Part shown: positions 30,267 to 40,338 of the stretch, in pieces
Position numbering within the stretch: position 1 is the stretch's first letter
Layout: each line of letters starts with the position of its first letter
From: a virus
Length of the DNA stretch: 63,305 bases
IMG/VR virus record: IMGVR_UViG_3300032087_001789
Location: 1 to 63,305 of that record
Direction: 5' to 3' (one strand)
The notes under the pieces: model-generated
The model's input: only the letters and a program-made list of their open reading frames with translations
What the model was told of the DNA's origin: nothing
Database searches by the model: none
Program-made: the position numbers and the translations under genes

Positions 30267-31736
30267 TTAACGTGGTGCTTTATTAGACTTTTCGGGGTCT
30301 GTATACTTACCTTTACCACCTGCTTGTTCAAACGCATTCTGCTTTAGTTGTGGTATTTGTCCTGCAGGAATACCTGCACTTGCAGCACTAAGCGGCACTA
30401 TATTAGCCTCCATTGTCGCCAATAAAGCCGCAGCATCTCCGCCTTCTTCAATTTTAGTCAAAATGTCAGGGCTTGGTTGGTATTCTACTGCAAAAAATTC
30501 ATACGTATCATCGCTTTTTTTCTGAGCCAACACACCGCCTACAATAACCTTTTTACTACCCGAACCACGTGGACGGAGTTTCATACCCTCCATAGAAGAA
30601 TAACCAATTGTAGAGCCTTCTAAATGCTCCATTGCGTTATCCTTGATTTTAATGTCACCGCCTATTGCCTCTTCTGCTGTAGCGCCTCTACTTAATGCGT
30701 AGTCTTTATTAGGGTCGTATCCTTCACCTTTAACTCCTGCAGCATAATTATCTACCTCAGAAAAGTTTGTACCTTTTTTAGCCTTAGCAGCAACAGCGTC
30801 GTAGTACAATTCGTATCCACGTTCTACTATGCTGTTTTCCATATAGTAAGCCTCTTCTGCTTGAGCCAATGCAACAGGGTTATTGATAAATCTTCTGTCT
30901 GCTCTTAGGGCTTCAATGTCATCTCCGTATTGGTCGGTAAGTTCGCGACCATACTCTCTCATTTCTTGGAATTTAGCCGTCTGTTGTGTAGCAAGGTCAG
31001 TTGTACCAAAGTAATCAGCCATTACCTGAGCCTCGACAGCCTCTCTAAAGTCTGTGTTGCCGTGCATTTGGCTTTCATACAATGCTTGAATAGCAGCATC
31101 TTTCTTTTCTACGTTTATCTCGGCTTTATCTTCTCCTTCTATTCGCCCACTTTTATGTGTGGTGCTAAAAGCGGTACGCTCGTAAGAAGCGTTAATAACA
31201 TTAGTAGCGTCAACACCAATAAAGTCCGCCATATTTTTTTCCACCTCAAGAAATGTTGGCGCTTCAAATAAAAGGTTGTCTGTACTTATTTGACCGTCGT
31301 TGTTGGATGTAAATGCAGTAGCATTTTGATGCTCTCTATAATATCTTTCGTAACGCTCGGGGTCACGATTGTACTCTGCCGTTTTTTTAAACTCAGCAAA
31401 AGTATTAAAATGTTGCAATGACGCAGTCTGAGAAGTTTTAGCCAAACGAGAAGCCTTGTCCATAGCCAAACGCGCTCTTTGTGCATCTTCAGGGTTGCGA
31501 GTTTTTTGTGCAAGAGCAGATAATTCCATTGCATTTTCTACTTGCTCGTTTATGTAAGGCTTATCAACTTCTCTAATACCTTGGGTGTCAATGCTTTCGT
31601 ATAGGGTCGCGTTGTCCTTCACAAACTGTTGTTTGCGTTGTCTTCTCGCTTCGTCCATAAACAACCCTGTCTGTCCGAGTTTTGTAAAATCGAATACAGT
31701 TGTACTTTGTCCTAAACCTGTTGTACCGTCAGCCAT
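30267..31736 (-). CDS. Putative internal virion protein, coiled-coil (489 aa)
   Basis: A Lys/Glu/Ala/Gln-rich, largely helical protein (MDEARRQRKQQFVKDNATLY at about 27-46) without membrane spans or known domain. Its position between the Ala/Gly-rich internal protein and the giant polyvalent protein matches the T7 gp14-gp15-gp16 order of ejected proteins, so it may be the gp15-like component. The start overlaps the preceding gene's stop by one base. Confidence 0.5.
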   Translation of the reverse strand: MADGTTGLGQSTTVFDFTKLGQTGLFMDEARRQRKQQFVKDNATLYESIDTQGIREVDKPYINEQVENAMELSALAQKTRNPEDAQRARLAMDKASRLAKTSQTASLQHFNTFAEFKKTAEYNRDPERYERYYREHQNATAFTSNNDGQISTDNLLFEAPTFLEVEKNMADFIGVDATNVINASYERTAFSTTHKSGRIEGEDKAEINVEKKDAAIQALYESQMHGNTDFREAVEAQVMADYFGTTDLATQQTAKFQEMREYGRELTDQYGDDIEALRADRRFINNPVALAQAEEAYYMENSIVERGYELYYDAVAAKAKKGTNFSEVDNYAAGVKGEGYDPNKDYALSRGATAEEAIGGDIKIKDNAMEHLEGSTIGYSSMEGMKLRPRGSGSKKVIVGGVLAQKKSDDTYEFFAVEYQPSPDILTKIEEGGDAAALLATMEANIVPLSAASAGIPAGQIPQLKQNAFEQAGGKGKYTDPEKSNKAPR

Positions 31737-32554
31737 TACTTAAATCTTTTCTTTTTTAATAGATTGCGGAAGTATTTAGACTCCTTCTTAATAGCCTTGG
31801 CTTGAGTAGGGTTCAAAATAATTTCGTTGCCTGTTGCCTCGCCTATTTTTTCTCCGTCTTGTACTAAGTCGATAGGGTTTTTAGCGTGTGAAAATTCTCC
31901 TTGTGTTTTACCGCCTTTCTTTCCGTTTAACGAACCACCTTTGGCGTATCCATCAAACGAACCTGCAGACTGCTGAAAACCACCTGCGGCAGCACCAATA
32001 CCACCACCAATGTTAGCCAATGCCGCTTGTTTAGCAGCATCCGCAGCGGTATATTGCATACGGAATCTGTTTTCTTTTAGTCCTTGGTTTTGAGCCTGAG
32101 CAGCACCTAATGTTTGTAGGGCGGTCATTTCGCGTTGTCTCTGAGCGTCCTGCGCCTGAACCTCTGCAGCGTTAGCGGCAGTAACCTGCGACTGAAGACC
32201 ACCCAATAAAGCACGACCACCTGCTTTGCTTAGAGCATCTGTAGAGGTTGCTAAACGACGATTAATAGCCTGAGTCTGCTGACGTAAGGCTGCTTGGTCT
32301 AAGGCTCTCTGAGCGTATTCCTCATATGCTGATGGTAAGCGTAGTGACGGCGCACCTGCTAATAACTCATCCATTTGAGCGTTAGCCTTCTTGAGTTGGT
32401 TCATACCATATATGGTCTGACCAATACCTGCTACAGCCTGTAAAGCACCACCAACAAAAGCACCACCCGATGCACCCGTTGCTGCTCCTGCAACCGCCTT
32501 GCCGACGTTACCGCCAAGCCCATACTTTACTCCGTCTTTTTTTCTTACCTTCAT
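31736..32554 (-). CDS. Putative internal virion / ejection pore protein (272 aa)
   Basis: The N-terminus is basic, then Gly/Ala-rich (VGKAVAGAATGASGGAFVGG at about 17-36) with membrane-active potential, followed by Ala/Gln-rich helices and a Gly/Lys-rich C-terminus with an FxxAKNPIDLVQDG motif. This resembles T7 gp14-like ejected proteins in size, composition and position before a coiled-coil protein and a giant protein. Its promoter's -7 element ends only eight bases before the ATG. Confidence 0.5.
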   Translation of the reverse strand: MKVRKKDGVKYGLGGNVGKAVAGAATGASGGAFVGGALQAVAGIGQTIYGMNQLKKANAQMDELLAGAPSLRLPSAYEEYAQRALDQAALRQQTQAINRRLATSTDALSKAGGRALLGGLQSQVTAANAAEVQAQDAQRQREMTALQTLGAAQAQNQGLKENRFRMQYTAADAAKQAALANIGGGIGAAAGGFQQSAGSFDGYAKGGSLNGKKGGKTQGEFSHAKNPIDLVQDGEKIGEATGNEIILNPTQAKAIKKESKYFRNLLKKKRFK

Positions 32555-32562
32555 ACCAATTG

Positions 32563-32570
32563 CAAATATA
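32563..32570 (-). promoter_or_regulatory. Promoter -7 (TATATTTG), near-leaderless
   Basis: TATATTTG ends eight bases upstream of the ATG at 32554. As initiation normally occurs about 5-7 bases after this element, the transcript would start at or within a few bases of the start codon. Confidence 0.6.
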
Positions 32571-32574
32571 CGAA

Positions 32575-35500
32575 TTATTGTTGACTATTGTTGTGTAATC
32601 CGCTTTCTGACGTGTGTGCAGACACAGCAAATAGTTCAAATGCCGTAGCATCATTAAATGTTAGTTTGACCTCAGCGTAAGCGCCTCTGATTGGGTCGCC
32701 ATCTACTGATGCGCCTTTTACAGCAATCTCATCTCCTGCCGTTACAGCCCCTGCATTTGACATAGACAATACACGAGGACTAACAAGGCTGTCTGCAGTA
32801 ACTCCTGCAATCTGTGTGAACACACCCGCGTCAAGTTTGTAGACATCTCCACCGAGTCTAAAAGGTAGTCTGTTTACTTTAGCCTTCATAGTTATCTCAG
32901 GGTCATTCTCCGACTGTACCTCGCCGAGAACTACAAACTGAGAAGTACCTTCCTCACGTGGTACGTGACCGTAGTACACTCCCTCTTTCAAAGAGAATAA
33001 GCCTTCAGGCATAGATACCTCTTGGTCTATAGTAGTAATAGTAGCAGACGGGTTAGCGGTAGCATCCACTCCGATTGCGTTGTATACCTTACGAGAAGTA
33101 GGGTCTTGGTTGAATACAGCCTCAATGTACGCATCGTACTGAAGCCCAAAGAACGAACCATATATAGAGTTTTGTTCCGCTTCCCATACTTGATTGTCTC
33201 TTATTTGGAAGAATCTGTTACCAAGTGTTCCGTAGAACGTTCCTGTGTAGTCTACAAACGTAGTAAACTTATCAAGACCAACAGAGTATACCAAAGACTT
33301 AGTATTGGTAAGTGGTTTATTTTGTAAAGAGAATAGTACCTCTTTGTTTTCTTTATCATATCCAATAGACACATAGTATCCATCAGCATCAGCCAACATA
33401 GACTTGCTACGCTCATCAACAAAAGTTGATACGCTTTTGTCTGAAAGTAGGTTGACACCCTGCTCTGTTAATGCAACAATCTTAGAGCGAGTAACGTCTA
33501 CTAAGTATACAGTACCGTCAGCCTTCAGGAATGCCGTGCGGTCTTCGTTGATACCAAAGTTACCGCCATAGTGTTGCTGTAGACCCAAAATGTCTGTAGA
33601 CTGAGTAACAAACTCTGAACCTGTACCCGTAGCGAGTATTTGACGGCTTACAGGAATACGAGACACTTTGTCGGATTGAAGCACCATTATACTGTCAGAC
33701 ATATCACAAAGACCGAAAATTCCACCATAGTTCATTTCGTAGTCTGCAAAGTTTGCAAGACTATTGTTAAACGAAGAAAGGTTTGTTTGTGCGCTATCCG
33801 CTAACTGAGGCTCTGAATAAGTAAGAGAAGATATTCTGTGGTGTTCTCTTTCATTGTTTATCACAGCGTAAGGTTTACCGCCCAAGTCTCCTTTTGTGTT
33901 TTTATCGTAATCAGAATACTGAATAGACTCAACGTATCTTAGGTTGTCACTAAGGGTATCGTCGGAAGCATTCGTAAACTTAATGTTTCTTTGTTTGTAC
34001 CAAGCGTTACCCTGCTTTAAATTATGGGTATTGCCTATATCTGTGCTTACTTCATACTTGCCCTCAATTGCTCTGTATATCTTGGTAGTCTGTTCTTTTT
34101 TAGGTGTGTATATTTCTACAATACACTCGCTATCCCAAAGGTCTGTATTTGCATCTACTGCGTCTCTGTTAAAGTCACTGTATGAAGCGTTTTTCAAAAG
34201 AAGAAAGTCACCTGTAGATTCAAAGTCGCTATGACCGTGACCTGTAGGAAATATGTTTGTATCTAATGTAGTTAGTCCTACTACATCAAAGATATAGTCT
34301 TTAGGGTATATTGTACTATCCCCATCTTTGTATGACAAGATTCTTAACTTGTCACCTTCTGTAAATGAGTATGTTAAGTCAGCGCCGCCATCTCCGCCTG
34401 AGTAGGATTGGTCTTTACCCTGCAGAGTTCTAAGACCAAGGTATATAGCCTCTGAATTACCTGCCTCATTGTCGGAGTTGTCTACAACATATGCGTGACC
34501 AACAGAGTATTGGATATAGTCCTCTATAGAGTTACCACCGCTGTATACATAGAAAAATCTTCTAAGGTCTGAGTCAAGTCCTGATGCTGTAAAACTAACA
34601 TCTACTGATGCGCTTCCTAATTCATCGGGATTTCTTTCGCCCAATGTAGGTATATATACAGAACCCAACTCTTGAACACCCGTAGTTCTTCCGTATTCGT
34701 CTTCAAAAACAACTCCAAAGGAGTGAGACTCACCCGCTTTAAACGTTTGGTTGTCGTGAGATATGTAAGCAACAGACTGACCATCCTCTGTAGTCCAACT
34801 ACCTATTGTGCCTGTTGTAATTCCACTTGTTATGTTTAGACTTGATTTTAGGTCATCTCTGTTAACGCCACCACTTGCTACTCTTGCAGTACGAACATTA
34901 AATGACTCTAATTCAAATGTTATATCAATCCCCGTAGATGTAGTTGAAGCACTAATGGAAAAAGTTGCAGTACCTGCAAAATACAACGAGTAAGACGTAG
35001 AAGAAATTGTAATAACCGTTGACTGTGTAGGCTCTATAGCAACTTCAAATGTCTCGTTGTTAAGGGCATTTGCTAACTTAGTTCTAAAGTTAGATATATC
35101 CGTAGGTGCTGTAATTGTTTTAGACTTAAATATATCAGCAGTACCAAGCCCAAGTCTGACTATAACTGTATCAGTACCAACCAAAGCACCATTTGTTTGT
35201 CTAAGTTCTACGTCGTGTGTACTTGAAGTATTTACCACGGGATTAAGACCTATCTTAGCCATCTTAAACTTAGTAATAGTCTCTATGTCCGTAGAGCCAT
35301 CTATAAGTTTTTCAACCTCTGAAGTATCTATACTAACAACTGTAGGTGAATACGTTGTAGACTCTGTCATTCTTGGAGTCTCAAGAGAAGAGTCCAATAC
35401 AGCAGTCAACGTAGGGGTCAATGTAGGTTTATTGAATCCCTCTGTATAATTACCATAAATTAGTCGGTTAGCCGTAATTGTCTGAGCCTTAGCAGTTTTA

Positions 35501-36426
35501 GGTACTGCATCTTGCAGTTTGTTGTATTCAGCGTCAGACACAACAGCGTAAGAGCCATCGTTGTAAAAGTCTACACCATTAAACAATTCCGAATAACTGT
35601 ACTCACCAACATAGTACATAGTGTTGTCATAAACATCTCTAAAAAATAGTCTTAGGTTTGGTATAGTAGAACCTAACCCCATACCTAAAGTTCCGCCGCC
35701 AATCTGCACCTCTATCTTGTTGAAGTTAGAGTCGTAAGCAGCGCCATCAAAACCATTGTTAAGAGTATTAAATCCCACTGTATTTTCAGAGTATTCTCCA
35801 ATAGCAGAAACCTCTCCGTCTCTGTATACGTATTGAAGGGCAAACTGAAAAGACTTACCTGCGATGTCGTTAGACTTTTTACTTGAGTCTGTTGTGTAGG
35901 ATACGATAGGCGCAAAGGGACTTGGCTTCATAACAGACGCTTCGTTTTGGCTGCTTGGATAAGAGCCTACTGCTACCGTTGTGTCTACGTTTATCTTCTG
36001 AGGCTTTTCTACACCGTCTGTAAAGTACAAGTGAAGTTCCTCATCAATTACCATACCATCAATATGCAATGGCTCACCTGACAAAAGGATGTTGGCGGAT
36101 TCAATGATTTTAGTAAATGTACTACTACCCTGCTCTAACTCGTATACAGTGTGTGTACCAACGCTTCCGTGTACAAATACAAAGAACCTGTTAGTACCCT
36201 CGTGTTCGTAGCAACCGACTATAGTGTTTGTGTTGCCTATAAAAGAGTATCCCAATCCATTACCTGTCAGGTTAGTGTTACCTGCGATATTCTTAACTAC
36301 ACCTTGGTTACCATCATCATCAGCAGATATACGCACGTTTTGTGCGTCAATCATCTCCTGTGCAGCGATAATACGGCTATCGTTATCTAAGTTTAGATAG
36401 CGAGGTGTAAGGGTATTGATGCCCAT
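32575..36426 (-). CDS. Large tail / stabilisation-like structural protein (1283 aa)
   Basis: Beta-rich throughout with many Ser/Thr/Asp repeats and no signal or membrane span. The N-terminus (LNLDNDSRIIAAQEMIDAQN then VRISADDDGNQG) matches the opening of podoviral tail-stabilisation/tail-tubular proteins as I recall them, in which similar short motifs bind the connector. The middle may form a propeller-like nozzle. It follows two connector-like genes six bases apart, consistent with a tail hub or nozzle. Length is greater than T7 gp12 (about 790 aa) and nearer to crAss-like tail proteins. Confidence 0.5.
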   Translation of the reverse strand: MGINTLTPRYLNLDNDSRIIAAQEMIDAQNVRISADDDGNQGVVKNIAGNTNLTGNGLGYSFIGNTNTIVGCYEHEGTNRFFVFVHGSVGTHTVYELEQGSSTFTKIIESANILLSGEPLHIDGMVIDEELHLYFTDGVEKPQKINVDTTVAVGSYPSSQNEASVMKPSPFAPIVSYTTDSSKKSNDIAGKSFQFALQYVYRDGEVSAIGEYSENTVGFNTLNNGFDGAAYDSNFNKIEVQIGGGTLGMGLGSTIPNLRLFFRDVYDNTMYYVGEYSYSELFNGVDFYNDGSYAVVSDAEYNKLQDAVPKTAKAQTITANRLIYGNYTEGFNKPTLTPTLTAVLDSSLETPRMTESTTYSPTVVSIDTSEVEKLIDGSTDIETITKFKMAKIGLNPVVNTSSTHDVELRQTNGALVGTDTVIVRLGLGTADIFKSKTITAPTDISNFRTKLANALNNETFEVAIEPTQSTVITISSTSYSLYFAGTATFSISASTTSTGIDITFELESFNVRTARVASGGVNRDDLKSSLNITSGITTGTIGSWTTEDGQSVAYISHDNQTFKAGESHSFGVVFEDEYGRTTGVQELGSVYIPTLGERNPDELGSASVDVSFTASGLDSDLRRFFYVYSGGNSIEDYIQYSVGHAYVVDNSDNEAGNSEAIYLGLRTLQGKDQSYSGGDGGADLTYSFTEGDKLRILSYKDGDSTIYPKDYIFDVVGLTTLDTNIFPTGHGHSDFESTGDFLLLKNASYSDFNRDAVDANTDLWDSECIVEIYTPKKEQTTKIYRAIEGKYEVSTDIGNTHNLKQGNAWYKQRNIKFTNASDDTLSDNLRYVESIQYSDYDKNTKGDLGGKPYAVINNEREHHRISSLTYSEPQLADSAQTNLSSFNNSLANFADYEMNYGGIFGLCDMSDSIMVLQSDKVSRIPVSRQILATGTGSEFVTQSTDILGLQQHYGGNFGINEDRTAFLKADGTVYLVDVTRSKIVALTEQGVNLLSDKSVSTFVDERSKSMLADADGYYVSIGYDKENKEVLFSLQNKPLTNTKSLVYSVGLDKFTTFVDYTGTFYGTLGNRFFQIRDNQVWEAEQNSIYGSFFGLQYDAYIEAVFNQDPTSRKVYNAIGVDATANPSATITTIDQEVSMPEGLFSLKEGVYYGHVPREEGTSQFVVLGEVQSENDPEITMKAKVNRLPFRLGGDVYKLDAGVFTQIAGVTADSLVSPRVLSMSNAGAVTAGDEIAVKGASVDGDPIRGAYAEVKLTFNDATAFELFAVSAHTSESGLHNNSQQ

Positions 36427-36432
36427 AGACTA

Positions 36433-37239
36433 TTAGTATTTTGGAGATTGCTTGAAGTTCTTGCGAATCACATTCAATGCTTCTTCTTTGCTGAATGCGT
36501 TCATACGAGACTTAGCAATTCTCAGTTCGTTGTAGTAGTTCTGACGAGCCATCTGCTTCTCAACAGCAGGTACATTAGACTTACGCTGAATGAGTTTTAA
36601 GTAGATGTAGTTACGTAGCGCCTCTTCTGCATAAACGTGTACAGATGGGTTAGTGCTACGCGCCTCATCAGCGATGTATTCAACGACAACGTCCTCGATT
36701 ACGACAGATGAGTTTAGTTCGAGTCTGTTCTGCTCGTAGTTCAAACGGTAGTGTCCGATTCCCTTACCGCCACCATAACCGTAGGTACGACCTTCTGCAG
36801 ACTCGTATAAGTATTGACGGTGTTCGTAGTTGTCTGCGTTGTCTCCACCAATGTTGTTGATAACCGTGGTAGACGCTTCTCTATCGTAGACTCCGTCGCT
36901 ATCGCTGTCAATAGGATTACCAAAAGAGTCTTCCTTGTATTGCTGAGCGATGTTAATGTTTTTGTTTTCTTTTAGGACGTACACAATGCCGTCAGACCCT
37001 GCAACAGCAACACGTAACAAACCAACAAAGTCATCAGGTAGGTCAACTGTATTGTTGTCAGATACCTCAAGACTTAGGGACTTTACACGCTTCATTACAT
37101 CGAAGCCCATTTCACGAATACCACGCAAAGCCAATTGATGCACGTGGTAGTCTGCTACGTTTGATACGTAGTCGTCCTCTGATAGTGTTAGCAAGAAGTC
37201 ATTTACAACCTCTTTTACTGTTACAGTGTTACGAGCCAT
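36433..37239 (-). CDS. Putative head-tail connector / ring protein (268 aa)
   Basis: Starts MARNTVTVKEVVNDFLLTLS, a helical adaptor-like N-terminus, then a beta-rich middle and a helical C-terminus (YAEEALRNYIYLKLIQRKSN). The pattern N-terminal helix, LPDDFVGLLRVAV, then VVEYIADE and C-terminal helices is common in connector proteins of Bacteroidota podoviruses. Overlaps the preceding connector gene by one base and lies six bases before the large tail gene. Confidence 0.45.
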   Translation of the reverse strand: MARNTVTVKEVVNDFLLTLSEDDYVSNVADYHVHQLALRGIREMGFDVMKRVKSLSLEVSDNNTVDLPDDFVGLLRVAVAGSDGIVYVLKENKNINIAQQYKEDSFGNPIDSDSDGVYDREASTTVINNIGGDNADNYEHRQYLYESAEGRTYGYGGGKGIGHYRLNYEQNRLELNSSVVIEDVVVEYIADEARSTNPSVHVYAEEALRNYIYLKLIQRKSNVPAVEKQMARQNYYNELRIAKSRMNAFSKEEALNVIRKNFKQSPKY

Positions 37240-37994
37240 TATCTTCTAATCATTTTCTGTTGGTCTTCGGAAGTTCCATATTGGAATATGTCTGCTTGAC
37301 GAAGATTGATTCCTATTAGTTTCGCCAACTCAAGAACCAAATCAGGCACATAGTGAGACGGCAACTCAAAGTCTACAGATGTGTTTACATCGTACACCTC
37401 TACTCCGTTAGCGTCTGTAGTGTACCCAAACTTAGGCAACAGCGCAGTCTGAGCGTCTGTAACAGGGTTGATACCCTCGGGTTGCTTATAGTAGCGAACT
37501 TTAATCTTTCTAATTGATGTCGGGAACACTTGGATGTTCTGCGACACAAGTGCTACAGGGTTGTCCTCTGTAGGCACAGATAGTGTAGACTGAAGAATCA
37601 TATCAATCTTTTCCTCGTCATACACCGCTTGGATTCTGTTAGATGTAGTTTGGTCTAAGAACCAATCTCCACTTGTAGTCATGGAGATAATACGTGCAAG
37701 GTCTTCAGGCTTCGTAAAAGAGCCTAAATCGTTGCTTGGAGAGGTTAGGGTCGCAGACTTAGAGAAGTGCGCTAAATCCTCTTGTATTTGCTTTACACGG
37801 TTCTTATCACGACCTGCATCAACCTGACGAATAGATTTACGCTTATTATCTTGAAGTTCTTCAAATAATCCGTTGTAAACCTTTTGTTGTGCGATACCTG
37901 CGAATGCGTTGAATTGAGCAGGACTAATCATCCCTCTCTCGTCTTTATTCGCTAAGTCTTTGATAATGTTATATACCTCGTAAACAGAAGCCAT
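37239..37994 (-). CDS. Putative head-tail connector / ring protein (251 aa)
   Basis: Begins MASVYEVYNIIKDLANKDER, with helices carrying GMISPAQFNAFAGIAQQKVYNGLFEEL at about 21-47 and a C-terminal LVLELAKLIGINLRQADIFQ. The short helical start and the YY-K-Q-P strand resemble ring proteins of crAss-like phages. The call rests on order (after the capsid genes, before the tail gene) and on these features. Confidence 0.45.
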   Translation of the reverse strand: MASVYEVYNIIKDLANKDERGMISPAQFNAFAGIAQQKVYNGLFEELQDNKRKSIRQVDAGRDKNRVKQIQEDLAHFSKSATLTSPSNDLGSFTKPEDLARIISMTTSGDWFLDQTTSNRIQAVYDEEKIDMILQSTLSVPTEDNPVALVSQNIQVFPTSIRKIKVRYYKQPEGINPVTDAQTALLPKFGYTTDANGVEVYDVNTSVDFELPSHYVPDLVLELAKLIGINLRQADIFQYGTSEDQQKMIRR

Positions 37995-38016
37995 TTGTTA
38001 TTTGCTTTATTATATG

Positions 38017-38024
38017 CAAATATA
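38017..38024 (-). promoter_or_regulatory. Promoter -7 (TATATTTG) of connector-tail operon
   Basis: TATATTTG ends 22 bases before the ATG at 37994, immediately after the terminator of the upstream gene, so the connector and tail genes have their own promoter. Confidence 0.6.
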
Positions 38025-38025
38025 C

Positions 38026-38055
38026 GAAAAAAAAGAAGAGCCACCCGTAGGTGAC
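38026..38055 (-). terminator. Terminator after basic-tailed structural gene
   Basis: On the minus strand GTCACC (38055-38050) pairs with GGTGGC (38045-38040) around TACG, followed by TTCTTTTTTTT. It ends the transcript from 38888 just before the next promoter. Confidence 0.65.
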
Positions 38056-38084
38056 CCTTCAAGAACTCTAATCGAGTTATCGGA

Positions 38085-38888
38085 CTATAGACTGTCAATT
38101 TGGCGTTGCAGTTCATCACGAACTGTGTTGCCACGCTCAGTCATTAGGAAGCGAGTAAATGTCTCAACTGTATTCTGTCCCATCGGAGTAGGAGAGATAA
38201 GTGCGTTATTGTCACCCCAATACATACCATCGGGTTTTGCAACCAAGATTTGGAAGTCAATCGCAGTAAGTACGTCAGCCTTAATCTGTACTACAGGGCT
38301 TGAGAACAAGTCCATAAAGTTTTTAGGGTTAGACTTAGCGAACTTCAACAACTCTTTCTTAATCTCAACAGACGACATCTCGCTGTCAATACCGTATGAT
38401 AGTACCATAGGCATCAACTCTTCAAGTGATGTAGAGCGGATAAGACCGATAGCGTCGTGTACCAAGAACTCGTTTTCTACGTCTTGTTCTGCGGTAGACT
38501 CGTTGTTTACCTCTTGGAAAATCTTACCACCATTCGCTACGTTAGCAGGGTGCATACGCAAGTAAGCCAAGAGTTCAGGTTGACTTGGAAGAACCATCAA
38601 TGCTTTGTCACGGAAAACGATAGTCTCGCGACGTGCAGACTGAGACTGCTCATCTACGAAGATAGAACGCTCACCACGTGCATAACGAATTTCACGGTTG
38701 TACCCTTGCTCTTCGTCAAATACAATAATGTTCTTCTGAGGAATTTTGTAATAGATACCACCACCCTTTACAACAGAAAAGACGGTTGGTTTCGGTGCAG
38801 ACTTCTTTTTGGCTACGGGGCGCTTTGCCGCTGCTTTAGCCTTTGCTGCAGGTTTCTTTGCGCTTGTGCGCTTAACTGTATCAGCCAT
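38085..38888 (-). CDS. Structural protein with histone H1-like basic tail (267 aa)
   Basis: The first 38 residues are an Ala/Lys/Pro-rich tail (KKPAAKAKAAAKRPVAKKKS at about 11-30) like eukaryotic and bacterial H1-type proteins. The rest is a mixed alpha/beta domain with no recognised family (GGIYYKIPQKNIIVFDEEQ at about 44-62). Between the capsid gene and the connector genes, it may coat packaged DNA or be a minor capsid protein. It has its own promoter and terminator. Confidence 0.5.
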   Translation of the reverse strand: MADTVKRTSAKKPAAKAKAAAKRPVAKKKSAPKPTVFSVVKGGGIYYKIPQKNIIVFDEEQGYNREIRYARGERSIFVDEQSQSARRETIVFRDKALMVLPSQPELLAYLRMHPANVANGGKIFQEVNNESTAEQDVENEFLVHDAIGLIRSTSLEELMPMVLSYGIDSEMSSVEIKKELLKFAKSNPKNFMDLFSSPVVQIKADVLTAIDFQILVAKPDGMYWGDNNALISPTPMGQNTVETFTRFLMTERGNTVRDELQRQIDSL

Positions 38889-38916
38889 AATAAAATAGAA
38901 TTAAATAATTATAATG

Positions 38917-38924
38917 CAAATATA
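38917..38924 (-). promoter_or_regulatory. Promoter -7 (TATATTTG) of basic-tailed structural gene
   Basis: TATATTTG ends 28 bases before the ATG at 38888, immediately after the capsid-gene terminator. Confidence 0.6.
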
Positions 38925-38935
38925 CAAAATGTTTT

Positions 38936-38966
38936 ATAAAAAAGAAAGCCCCCCGAATGGGAGGCT
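38936..38966 (-). terminator. Terminator after major capsid gene
   Basis: On the minus strand AGCCTCCC (38966-38959) pairs with GGGGGGCT (38954-38947) around ATTC with one G-U, followed by TTCTTTTTT. A strong intrinsic terminator 25 bases past the capsid stop. Confidence 0.75.
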
Positions 38967-38990
38967 CTCATTAATCTATGTTGTTAAGAA

Positions 38991-40307
38991 TTACTTCTTC
39001 AACAATACGTGACGGTTAGCCGCACGAGTAATCAAGTTACACTCAGAACGGTAGTTGAACTGTACGCTATCTTCAGTTGCATTCTTAGCACCCAAGATAG
39101 AACCTGTCATCCAATGCTCCATTTCACGAGAGTATCCGTTAGTAGCCTTGTAGTTGATTTCCAAAGCAGGTGCTTTCTCACCTGTCTTAGCATCAGCAAC
39201 TTTAGCCATAGGAATCATTACACCTGCGAAGTCAGCGTCAGCCAACAACGTTGGGTCGTTCAACAATTTGAAGTCGTGCTTGTGGAAAGTGTAACCACCA
39301 CGAGAGAATGTGCGGAAGCCAAGAGCAACAGCCATATCCTTGTCATTGTTGAAAGCACCAAATTGACCTGCGATACCTGCAGTAGTACCTGCAGAAACAC
39401 CTTGAGCAACCATATCGTCGATAGCCAAGTCAGTTGCGCGGTCTACGTACATAGCGTACTCAGCAGCACCACCTTGCTTGTCCAATTCAACTACGATAGC
39501 ATCAACGTCAGCCAAAGAAGCGAAGTCAGCATCAGCACCTGAAGCAACGATACCACGGTCTTCGATAGCAGCGAAGTAACCTTCAGAACCTGAGATTCCG
39601 CTAACAGCAGAAGTCTTCTCGCCCAAAAGAAGCATCATTTCGCGCTTGTCCAAGAAACGTTGACGTGTGTCAGCCTCAGACTTAACGTACCAACGGTAGT
39701 CGCCGTTACCCAAGTCAATCCAACCGATGTTAGTTGCTTGTGAACCGCTTACCTTGTAAACCTCTTTCATAATCATGAATGGGTTAGTACGCTTAACAAC
39801 GTTAGCCTCGAAAGAACCGCTTGGTTGGTCAGAACCCTGAGCGTACAAGTTACCGATAACAGCCAATGAAACTGCAGCGTTGTCAGAAAGTGACAATGTA
39901 GCAGAACCATCAAGAGCAACCAAAGTGATTTGGTTACCTGTGATATCAGAAACGTAGAAACGGTCAGAACCGCTCAACAATACGTCGTTCTCACGACATA
40001 CGATAGCGTCACTGTTAGTACCAACTTCGATGATAAGACCTGTAGTCCCATCAGTCAATGCAGTTTGCTTTTGGTGCAAACGTGCTTCTTCCCAATACTG
40101 TACCTCATCAGCAACAGCCTGTGCTTTAACAGCACCAACCATTTGCAAGAATCCTGTGATACCTTGGTTTCCGTAAGTCTTAACAAGAGCCTCACGGTTA
40201 TCAGGTTTATTAACCTCGTCGATGTAGTCACCGAGTGAAACATACTTGGTCATATCCAAGTTACGAATAAGAGCGGGGTTAAAGTCGCTCGGAGAAGTAA
40301 AAGCCAT
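38991..40307 (-). CDS. Major capsid protein (438 aa)
   Basis: A 438-aa protein following a highly acidic scaffold-like gene and ending at a strong terminator. It begins MAFTSPSDFNPALIRNLDMT and has even Ala/Val/Gly-rich composition typical of capsid shells. Alternating helical and beta segments with a long central helix (AVKAQAVADEVQYWEEARLH at about 59-78) fit an HK97-like fold of the Bacteroidota-phage type. No motif proves it; the call rests on length, composition, regular codon use and scaffold-MCP order. Confidence 0.7.
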   Translation of the reverse strand: MAFTSPSDFNPALIRNLDMTKYVSLGDYIDEVNKPDNREALVKTYGNQGITGFLQMVGAVKAQAVADEVQYWEEARLHQKQTALTDGTTGLIIEVGTNSDAIVCRENDVLLSGSDRFYVSDITGNQITLVALDGSATLSLSDNAAVSLAVIGNLYAQGSDQPSGSFEANVVKRTNPFMIMKEVYKVSGSQATNIGWIDLGNGDYRWYVKSEADTRQRFLDKREMMLLLGEKTSAVSGISGSEGYFAAIEDRGIVASGADADFASLADVDAIVVELDKQGGAAEYAMYVDRATDLAIDDMVAQGVSAGTTAGIAGQFGAFNNDKDMAVALGFRTFSRGGYTFHKHDFKLLNDPTLLADADFAGVMIPMAKVADAKTGEKAPALEINYKATNGYSREMEHWMTGSILGAKNATEDSVQFNYRSECNLITRAANRHVLLKK

Positions 40308-40338
40308 TTTTTTGTATTATTTAGTTAGGCATTAAACA